A stretch of DNA of 10,601 nt. Source: Clostridia bacterium. Lineage in GTDB: Bacteria > Bacillota > Clostridia > Oscillospirales > CAG-272. Both the position numbers and the translations under genes were made by a program. Shown piece by piece: positions 5,667-10,601 of the stretch. The stretch spans positions 1 through 10,601 of the forward strand of contig JAFQWT010000204.1 of NCBI GenBank assembly GCA_017407375.1. The letters run 5' to 3'. How positions within the stretch are numbered: the first letter of the stretch is position 1; each line of letters starts with the position of its first letter. The notes beneath the pieces were generated by a model. It made no database searches and had not been told where the DNA came from. It saw only the letters and a program-made list of their open reading frames with translations.

Positions 5667-7879
5667 CGGTCAACATTGCCGTCAATGCCGGTACGGTGAA
5701 AATGACCGCTGACCTTGCGGACCTTCGCACCAGCTCTCTCGACACGCCCGAGGGGGAATTTTACACCGACGGCCACTTTACGGCTGGCGGCACCGCCACC
5801 TTTGACGGCGGCAAGCTGACGCTTGACCGCATCGTCCCCGGTGACAAGGTCAGCTTCCGTGTGGTCGGAAAAAATGAAAGCAACGTGAACATCAAGTACC
5901 GCGTCAAGCTCGCCTGCACCGAGGGCGAGGCCCTGATGGCCGGTCTTGCGGTGACAGTGGGGGAAACCGAATACCTCTCACTTTCCCGCTACACTACGGC
6001 GTGGTCGGGCCTTGCAGCGGGTGAGGATATGCCTCCCCTCGCCGTTTCCATCGAGCTTCCCAAGGACGCGGGCAATGCCTATCAGGGGCTGAATGCGGCC
6101 ATCAGCATCACCGTGGAGGCGGTGCAGGGGAACGCCGAGGTCAGCGGTGGGGAGGAGATCATCCTTTGGGACGGTACGGCCGACACCACCTGGTACGACG
6201 AAAGCAAAACCGAATTTAAGCTCTCCAATGAGGAGCAGTTTGCCGGCCTTGCCTCGCTCGTCAACAGTGGAAAGAGCTTTGAGGGCAAGACCATCCGTCT
6301 GGAGAGCGATCTTGACCTTATGGCCTATGACGAGAACGATGAGCCCTTGAGCTTCCCCCCCATTGGTAACAGCAGCCACCCCTTCAAGGGCACCTTTGAC
6401 GGAAACGGATACGCTGTGGAGAACGTCTATCAGAGTGGCTGGGCCTTTGGATACGAATGGGGCAGCTACGGCTCTATCGGTCTTTTTGGTGCGCTGGAGG
6501 ATGCCACCGTCAAAAACGTCACCATCGAGAATGCCGAGTGCTTTGTTGAGGGCGGTGACGTCGGCGGTATTGCGGGCAGTGCCGAGGGCAACTGCGTGTT
6601 TGAGAACATTACCATTGCGGATTCCGATTTTGGAACCTATAACAACGGTATCGGTGGTATTATCGGTTGGTCGGGTGCAGGCACCTATACCTTCAAGAAC
6701 ATTACGATCGCAGAGGATGTGGTTCTCGGCGGTCTTTGGGGCTCCTTTGACAGCAGCATCGGCGGTGTTGTGGGCCAGGGCGAGCCCGGTGCGACCTACA
6801 ACTTTGAAAATGTCAATATTGCCTGCCGCGTGGATGCTTATAACGACTGCACGGCTTCCTATGACTACTACAACTACCGCATGAGCGGTATGATCATTGG
6901 ACGCCTCCAAAAAACCACCACCATCAACGGCGTTAACTATCCGGATATGACACAGTATAACATTACTTGCAAGGACGTCGTAGTTACCTACGGTGATTGG
7001 GCCAACTACCATTACTGCCGTCCCCAGGGAGGCAGAGGCATACGCGCGGAGGCCGGTTATCAATACGGTGGTATCGCCGCAGATTACGACCATACCACTT
7101 GTGCCGTGCATCATATGGAGCTGATCCCCTTTGATCAGCTCTTTGGCGGGGATCAGTATGGTGTCAAGGGGCTCCCCACCTATGAGGGCGTCACGGTCAT
7201 TTACAGCATTGGCTCTGCCGAGTCCCTGGTGGAATTCCAGCAGTCGGTCGCGAACGGCAATACATGGAAGGGAAAGACGGTTGTCCTTGCTGATGACATC
7301 GACCTTGCGAATGTTACCTGGACTCCCATTAAGGGCTTCGGAGGTACCTTTGACGGTCAGGGCCACACCATCTCCAATCTGACGGTGATCGGGGAAAGCA
7401 ACGTTGGTTTCTTCTCGGGCATCAACACCACGGCCGTGGTCAAGAACATTGTGTTTGACAATGCCAATGTTTCCGGCACCCACTATGTTGGTGTCGTCGT
7501 GGGCTGGGAGGGCAACGAAAGTGCCAATGCCACCATCGACAACATCACCGTCCAAAATTCCACTGTGACCTGCGACACCGATTCAACGCCGGATAACGGG
7601 GATAAAGCCGGCGGCATCGCCGGTTACGCGGTTTCCCTGAACATCACAAACTGCACGGTTAAGGATAGCACCATCAAGGCCTACCGTGACTTTGGCGGCA
7701 TCCTGGGCTATGCCCACAAGAGCGTTTTGGCTACCGGCAACACCGTGGAGAACGTGACCCTCATCATCGACAAGGACCACAACTACAAAAATTACACCAC
7801 CGAGGCGGAGCACGATGGGAATCCTGTCGTCGGTGAGAAGGTTGCCACTGCGGTCGTTGAAAATAATACTGTTAAATGA
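5570..7879 (+). CDS. SipW-dependent surface protein: TasA-like N domain plus GLUG-like beta-helix (paralogue 2)
   Basis: This is a 769-aa exported protein with the same ribosome binding site and the same first 32 residues as paralogue 1. Residues 1-192 (signal peptide plus TasA-like sandwich) stay very similar to paralogue 1; after that the two proteins are unrelated in detail. The body holds two similar modules. Each opens with a strand-rich lead (residues 219-286 and 547-606) containing GTFDGNGYAVENV or GTFDGQGHTISNL. Each is then followed by G-G-I-x-G rungs of GLUG type, for example GDVGGIAGSAEG, IGGIIGWSG, SIGGVVGQG, AGGIAGYAVS and FGGILGYAH. Aromatic and Tyr-rich patches lie near 431-437 and 474-483. 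No sortase signal, membrane anchor or enzyme motif is visible. GLUG beta-helices are known from adhesins and from IgA-peptidase-like surface proteins, so a binding role on host or neighbouring cells is likely but unproven. It is the last gene of the operon. Confidence 0.87.
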   Translation: MKKKALLSSLLTIALCLSLIAGSTFALFTSEDTVNIAVNAGTVKMTADLADLRTSSLDTPEGEFYTDGHFTAGGTATFDGGKLTLDRIVPGDKVSFRVVGKNESNVNIKYRVKLACTEGEALMAGLAVTVGETEYLSLSRYTTAWSGLAAGEDMPPLAVSIELPKDAGNAYQGLNAAISITVEAVQGNAEVSGGEEIILWDGTADTTWYDESKTEFKLSNEEQFAGLASLVNSGKSFEGKTIRLESDLDLMAYDENDEPLSFPPIGNSSHPFKGTFDGNGYAVENVYQSGWAFGYEWGSYGSIGLFGALEDATVKNVTIENAECFVEGGDVGGIAGSAEGNCVFENITIADSDFGTYNNGIGGIIGWSGAGTYTFKNITIAEDVVLGGLWGSFDSSIGGVVGQGEPGATYNFENVNIACRVDAYNDCTASYDYYNYRMSGMIIGRLQKTTTINGVNYPDMTQYNITCKDVVVTYGDWANYHYCRPQGGRGIRAEAGYQYGGIAADYDHTTCAVHHMELIPFDQLFGGDQYGVKGLPTYEGVTVIYSIGSAESLVEFQQSVANGNTWKGKTVVLADDIDLANVTWTPIKGFGGTFDGQGHTISNLTVIGESNVGFFSGINTTAVVKNIVFDNANVSGTHYVGVVVGWEGNESANATIDNITVQNSTVTCDTDSTPDNGDKAGGIAGYAVSLNITNCTVKDSTIKAYRDFGGILGYAHKSVLATGNTVENVTLIIDKDHNYKNYTTEAEHDGNPVVGEKVATAVVENNTVK

Positions 7880-7894
7880 TCTCCCTTTCCCCTA

Positions 7895-7927
7895 CCGGGC
7901 ATGCTTTTGGCATGCCCGGCTTTTTTT
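7895..7927 (+). terminator. Intrinsic terminator ending the surface-protein operon
   Basis: A perfect 10-bp stem, CCGGGCATGC (7895-7904) with GCATGCCCGG (7910-7919), has a TTTTG loop and is followed by C and seven T (7921-7927). It lies 16 bases after the stop of the last operon gene. The -35 box of the next gene starts two bases beyond the T run. Confidence 0.94.
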
Positions 7928-7928
7928 C

Positions 7929-7957
7929 TTGCATTTTGTATTACCGTATGCTATAAT
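7929..7957 (+). promoter_or_regulatory. Sigma-A promoter of the MutS-like gene
   Basis: TTGCAT (7929-7934) and TATAAT (7952-7957) are separated by 17 bases. The predicted start of transcription is about 7964. This leaves a leader of roughly 29 nt before the GTG at 7993, but only about 8 nt before the ATG at 7972, which favours the GTG start. Confidence 0.85.
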
Positions 7958-7992
7958 TAATATAGATACGTATGGAATGTGAGGAACTTGCC

Positions 7993-9585
7993 GTGGAAAA
8001 GAACTATCAGAGCTTCCTGTATCCCGACCGTGAGAGTGAGGTGCGGGAAAAGGAAGGTAGGCGCGTGCGGATCGAGCGTGACGTTGTGGAGGAGCTGGGT
8101 CTTTCTTCCCTTTTGCCCATGAAGGATTCCTCGCTTTCCTCCTTCTTCACAAGCGACAGCGGCGTGATCGCCTATCGCCAAGCCATGTTCCGCGATCTTT
8201 TGCGCCTGCCCGAGCTTTCCCTGACGCTCCGCGATGTTCTTCCCCTGCTCTTTGACATTACCGAGCTGCGCCGCCTTGAGGCCGATTACGATCCGACGGG
8301 GGAGTCCTACCTTTACAGCATCACCGAGGTTGAGCTGTACGTCTCCTGCGTTGCGCGGCTCTACGAGGGGATCGCCCCCCTTTCCGACCGCCTGGAGAGC
8401 GCGGCCTTCCGCTCCTTTGCCGAGGTGATCACGACGCTGGCCTCGAGCGACTATTACAAAAAGCTGAACGATGACCTCAGCGCCCTTTCCTCCCGCATCC
8501 GTGAGGTGCGGAGCATCACCGTGGGCGTGAACTTAGACGCCACGATGCGCCCTGTGGAGGCGGGGGTGCTGTCGGTCAATGCCGAGCCCTTCAAATCGGG
8601 GCGGATGCTGGACAAGATCCTGCGCCTGAGCTTCAGAAACGATGCGATGACGACCATCGCGCCCCTCACGCCCTTTGACAAAAAGCAAAACGAAAACCGC
8701 CGTGACGCCCTCCTTTCGGCGTTTCACGGGGCGCTTGACGATGTGTTCCGCTCCTCGGTGCGCGGCTGGCGCGCGATCGTTGGCGAGTACGTTTTGGAGA
8801 GCACCGACTTTTTGCTGCGCATCCTTCCCGAGATCGAGTTCATCACCCGCGGCGCCGCGCTCTGCCACCGCCTTGCCGAGCGTGGCTACCCGACCGTCTT
8901 CCCCACGGTGCGCCCGACCGAGGAAAAGGCCTTTGCGGTGCGCGGCCTCTATAATCCCGACGTGGCTCTGCGCATCGACGAGCGCGTGGTGGACAACGAC
9001 CTGATGCTTGATGACGATGCCCGCATCTACATTCTGACGGGCCCGAACCGCGGCGGAAAATCGGTCATCACGTGTGCGATGGGCCAGGCCCAGGCCATGT
9101 TCCAGCTGGGGCTTCCCGTGGCGGCCGAGGAGGCGGTCATCAGCCCTGTGAGTGCGATCTTCACCCACTTTCCGACGGGGGCGGAGGACACCCTGGACAA
9201 GGGGCGCCTTGGCGAGGAATGCGCCCGCCTGCGCGAGATCTTTGATTCCGCCGATGCCGATGCGCTGATCCTTTTGGACGAGTCGCTCTCCTCCACGGGG
9301 GCGTACGAGGCCTCCTTTATTGCCGCGGAGATCCTGGCTGCCTTTGCCGCGCTTGGCGTGCGCGCCCTCTTCTCCACGCACCTGCATGAGCTTTCCGAGC
9401 ACGTGGAGGAGATCAACCGCCGCTCCCGCGAGGCGGGCGGTGTTGCCGTTGACACGCTGGTGGCGGGGATCGAGGAGGGGCGCCGCTCCTTCCGCATTGA
9501 GAGAAAAAAGCCCGACGGGCGCAGCTACGCCCGCGATATTGCCGAAAAATACGGTCTTTCCTTTGAAAACCTGCGGCACTCATAA
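7993..9585 (+). CDS. MutS-family ATPase lacking the mismatch-recognition domain
   Basis: This is a 530-aa protein, with GTG at 7993 chosen because GAGGA (7981-7985) lies 7 nt upstream. The in-frame ATG at 7972 has no ribosome binding site and sits almost on the transcription start. Residues about 30-300 look like the helical core/clamp part of MutS proteins. The ATPase domain follows at about 300-530, with Walker A GPNRGGKS (350-357), Walker B ALILLDE (424-430, Asp429 and Glu430), the SLSSTG segment and the STHLHEL switch motif with His463. The N-terminal mismatch-binding domain (Phe-x-Glu) of true MutS is absent, and so is the C-terminal Smr nuclease domain of MutS2. The protein therefore belongs with short stand-alone MutS-like ATPases, which are mostly annotated as MutS-related and have no settled role. 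Its own promoter separates it from the surface operon, so I see no reason to link it to the switch. Confidence 0.88.
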   Translation: MEKNYQSFLYPDRESEVREKEGRRVRIERDVVEELGLSSLLPMKDSSLSSFFTSDSGVIAYRQAMFRDLLRLPELSLTLRDVLPLLFDITELRRLEADYDPTGESYLYSITEVELYVSCVARLYEGIAPLSDRLESAAFRSFAEVITTLASSDYYKKLNDDLSALSSRIREVRSITVGVNLDATMRPVEAGVLSVNAEPFKSGRMLDKILRLSFRNDAMTTIAPLTPFDKKQNENRRDALLSAFHGALDDVFRSSVRGWRAIVGEYVLESTDFLLRILPEIEFITRGAALCHRLAERGYPTVFPTVRPTEEKAFAVRGLYNPDVALRIDERVVDNDLMLDDDARIYILTGPNRGGKSVITCAMGQAQAMFQLGLPVAAEEAVISPVSAIFTHFPTGAEDTLDKGRLGEECARLREIFDSADADALILLDESLSSTGAYEASFIAAEILAAFAALGVRALFSTHLHELSEHVEEINRRSREAGGVAVDTLVAGIEEGRRSFRIERKKPDGRSYARDIAEKYGLSFENLRHS

Positions 9586-9665
9586 AATTTTTTCTTCGAT
9601 TTTCCTTTGAAACATAAGGACTTTTCTGCTTTTTTCAAAAAAATAAAAAGTTTTAACGAAAAGTA

Positions 9666-9694
9666 TTGACATTTCAGAATGAGATTTGTATAAT
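9666..9694 (+). promoter_or_regulatory. Perfect consensus sigma-A promoter
   Basis: TTGACA (9666-9671) and TATAAT (9689-9694) with exactly 17 bases between give a textbook consensus promoter in an AT-rich stretch. The predicted start is near 9701, about 31 nt ahead of the ATG at 9732. The 80 bases before it (9586-9665) are AT-rich, without a clear gene or hairpin. Confidence 0.92.
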
Positions 9695-9731
9695 ATATAT
9701 ATGTAAGTATGTATGGAGGCAAGGTGATCTT

Positions 9732-9848
9732 ATGAAGGAACAATACACTTCTCCCGATTTCACGGTCATTTGTTTCAAAACCGAAGATAATATCACGCAG
9801 TCTCAGGACAATAACGTCAACATCGAGGATCTGATTGCAAACAGTTGA
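9732..9848 (+). CDS. 38-aa peptide of unknown function
   Basis: The ATG at 9732 is preceded by AAGGTGAT (9721-9728), which matches the 3' end of the anti-Shine-Dalgarno sequence. The frame is open further upstream to 9666, but that part covers the promoter. The peptide begins MKEQYTSPDFTVICFKTED and continues with a polar, Asn/Asp/Gln-rich second half ending in IEDLIANS. It is acidic overall, has one cysteine and shows no signal peptide or membrane helix. The pattern of a short basic start, Ser-Pro-(Asp)-Phe, a hydrophobic Val-Ile-Cys-Phe strand and then Glu-Asp-x-Ile-Thr recalls many short unassigned Clostridia proteins; I cannot name a family. A consensus promoter in front and a dedicated terminator behind (9853-9885) make it a complete single-gene unit. 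A leader-type RiPP precursor is possible, but no modification enzyme is visible in the window. Confidence 0.62.
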   Translation: MKEQYTSPDFTVICFKTEDNITQSQDNNVNIEDLIANS

Positions 9849-9852
9849 CCGC

Positions 9853-9885
9853 AAAGAAAAAAGCCGCAAAGCGGCTTTTTTCTTT
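9853..9885. terminator. Bidirectional intrinsic terminator
   Basis: A perfect 15-bp stem (9853-9867 with 9871-9885) has a 3-nt loop. It consists of GCCGC/GCGGC flanked by A6/T6 and further A/T pairs. The T run serves the rightward 38-aa unit, and the A run serves the leftward gene whose TAA stop is at 9889-9887. It is shared by two convergent genes. Confidence 0.92.
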
Positions 9886-9886
9886 T

Positions 9887-10360
9887 TTATATCTCCTCCG
9901 CCACGTTCCAGACGGGGATAGCGCGGCGCTCCGCCATAGAGACGGTGCTGCCCGTGCCGCTGGCGCGGTCGGTAAGGTAGGCGATGCAAAGATCGGCGGA
10001 GTCCACCAGCGCGCGGTTGCGCTCCCGCATCACGCCCTCACGGTAGACGGTGGAAAGCGTGTGCACAACGTCCGCGGCGGCCAGCATGGCGGCGTAGCGG
10101 CGGCGGTCCCCCGCGGCCCAGCGGCTGTCCTGGTCGGCACAGGGGAGCAGGAGCGTCAGCGTGATGTCGGGATATTCGCTGTCCCGCAGAAGGGTAACGA
10201 TGGCGGCCGCCAGCATATCAAAGCCGAGGGCGCCCCCCGCAAAAAAGCGGCGGCAGCCCGCCTCGTACGCGCGGCGTATGGCCCGTTCTGTCCGCTCACG
10301 CAGGGCGGGATACTCCTCCCGCGGCAGGCGGCGGTGGCCCGTAAAGCAGCAGGTCGTCAC
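9887..10360 (-). CDS. SLOG-fold protein of the DUF1273 (YpsA-like) group
   Basis: This 157-aa protein has its GTG start at 10360. That start is chosen because AAAGGGGG (10375-10368) lies 7 nt upstream, and because the promoter at 10427-10399 would begin transcription near 10392, after the possible ATG at 10396. The N terminus then reads VTTCCFTGHRR, matching the TCCFTGHR opening of the DUF1273 family. Further family marks are GGALGFDML (42-50), the LLPCADQ strand (71-77), the RERNRALVDSADL segment (112-124) and the small-residue loop ASGTGST (133-139). The SLOG fold binds nucleotides or nucleotide-like ligands and resembles DprA and lysine-decarboxylase-like proteins. YpsA in Bacillus has been linked to cell division control, but the general role is unsettled. 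It is transcribed alone and ends at the shared terminator 9853-9885. Confidence 0.85.
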   Translation of the reverse strand: MTTCCFTGHRRLPREEYPALRERTERAIRRAYEAGCRRFFAGGALGFDMLAAAIVTLLRDSEYPDITLTLLLPCADQDSRWAAGDRRRYAAMLAAADVVHTLSTVYREGVMRERNRALVDSADLCIAYLTDRASGTGSTVSMAERRAIPVWNVAEEI

Positions 10361-10374
10361 GGCTTTTCCCCCTT

Positions 10375-10601
10375 TCATCGACGTCCGAATACACAATTAT
10401 TGTAGCCGATGGCGCCCGCCTTGTCAAGGGGGGCGGGCGCGGCTTTTTTTCTTTTACCGCCGACGGCCCTTTGAAGGAGAAGGAGAAACAGGAGATAGAG
10501 CGCTCCACCGAGAAGAAGGCGCAAAAGGAGCGAGGGGAGCCCCGTCCCGAGGGGCAACAGCCGCACGAGCGTGGTGGCCGCCATCACGGCGGCCAGGGGG
10601 A
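10375..10601 (-). CDS. C-terminal part of a hydrophobic, probably membrane protein (5' end off the window)
   Basis: The minus-strand frame is open from the right edge to a TGA at 10377-10375. The visible 74 or so residues start PLAAVMAATTLVRLLPLG, contain a strongly hydrophobic Leu-rich segment (LLLRLLLGGALYLLFLLLLQ) and then a basic Gly-Lys-Arg-Lys-Lys stretch. The sequence is consistent with the last membrane helices of a multi-pass transporter, for example a MurJ/MATE-type polysaccharide flippase, but it is too short to prove this. The final 25 or so residues are read across the promoter of the DUF1273 gene and look non-conserved, so the tail may be an accidental extension. Both genes run leftward, but the DUF1273 gene has its own promoter. 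Confidence 0.45.
   Translation of the reverse strand, partial: PLAAVMAATTLVRLLPLGTGLPSLLLRLLLGGALYLLFLLLLQRAVGGKRKKAAPAPLDKAGAIGYNNCVFGRR
10399..10427 (-). promoter_or_regulatory. Sigma-A promoter of the SLOG/DUF1273 gene
   Basis: On the minus strand TTGACA (10427-10422) and TACAAT (10404-10399) are separated by 17 bases, one mismatch from full consensus. The predicted start is about 10392, giving a leader of some 32 nt to the GTG at 10360. The -35 box sits in the loop of a GC-rich inverted repeat (10412-10440). Confidence 0.85.
10412..10450 (+). terminator. GC-rich hairpin with rightward T run, overlapping the DUF1273 promoter
   Basis: GCGCCCGCC (10412-10420) pairs perfectly with GGCGGGCGC (10432-10440). 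After GGC comes a run of seven T (10444-10450). By form it is a rightward intrinsic terminator, yet no rightward gene precedes it. It may stop antisense transcription, or be a palindrome that affects the embedded -35 box. Confidence 0.55.

Noticed and set aside
5978..7555. Very long minus-strand open frame (525 aa) opposite paralogue 2
   Set aside because: Its product is a low-information Val/Ile/Gly mirror of the repetitive beta-helix code. The plus-strand frame has a ribosome binding site, a signal peptide and a clear domain order.
8533..9579. Minus-strand open frame (348 aa) opposite the MutS-like gene
   Set aside because: The opposite strand carries Walker A, Walker B and the His switch in frame. 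The minus product is rich in Arg, Gly and His, without motifs.
9845..10405. Plus-strand open frame (186 aa) opposite the DUF1273 gene
   Set aside because: It starts inside a terminator hairpin with no ribosome binding site and runs antisense to a recognisable SLOG protein.
1..10601. CRISPR array, rRNA, tRNA or insertion sequence
   Set aside because: No regularly spaced short repeats, no tRNA cloverleaf or rRNA-like stretch and no transposase frame were seen on either strand.

Overview
The window looks like chromosome of a fairly GC-rich Gram-positive Bacillota bacterium, probably a member of the Clostridia. The reasons are strong AAGGAGG-type ribosome binding sites, sigma-A promoters with 17-base spacers, U-tract hairpin terminators, a clostridial-type phosphoglycerate dehydrogenase with an ACT domain, and a SipW/TasA-type secretion and matrix-protein operon. 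Genus cannot be decided from the sequence alone.

Layout, left to right. (1) 1-515 is the 3' end of a D-3-phosphoglycerate dehydrogenase gene, closed by a strong terminator. (2) 655-1497 encodes a small tyrosine recombinase with a complete catalytic set. (3) 1531-1796 is a cassette bounded by perfect 25-bp inverted repeats. It carries one near-consensus promoter (TTGACT-17-TATAAT) that currently points LEFT, towards the recombinase, and one rightward terminator. A leftward terminator sits just outside the left repeat. A third, partial copy of the repeat lies 39 bp beyond the right repeat. I read this as an invertible promoter (phase-variation switch), captured here in the OFF orientation. (4) 1855-7879 is a five-gene rightward operon with no good promoter of its own: a 57-aa zinc-ribbon microprotein, a SipW-type signal peptidase, a TasA/CalY-like small exported protein, and two large paralogous surface proteins. 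The two paralogues share almost the same SipW-dependent signal peptide and TasA-like N-terminal domain but carry different beta-helix bodies. A strong terminator ends the operon. (5) 7929-9585 is a separate unit: a MutS-type ATPase with its own promoter. (6) 9666-9848 is a 38-aa ORF behind a perfect consensus promoter. (7) On the minus strand are a SLOG/DUF1273-like gene (9887-10360) with its own promoter, and the 3' end of a hydrophobic protein gene running in from the right edge.

How the parts work together (inference): the recombinase at 655-1497 would flip the 1531-1796 cassette. In one orientation its promoter drives the whole 1855-7879 operon, so the signal peptidase, the matrix-like protein and both beta-helix surface proteins switch on together. 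In the orientation seen here the promoter makes only a roughly 100-nt leftward RNA, and the rightward terminator insulates the operon from recombinase read-through. This makes a phase-variable extracellular matrix or adhesin system in which the secretion peptidase is switched together with its cargo. It is the main point of interest in the window.
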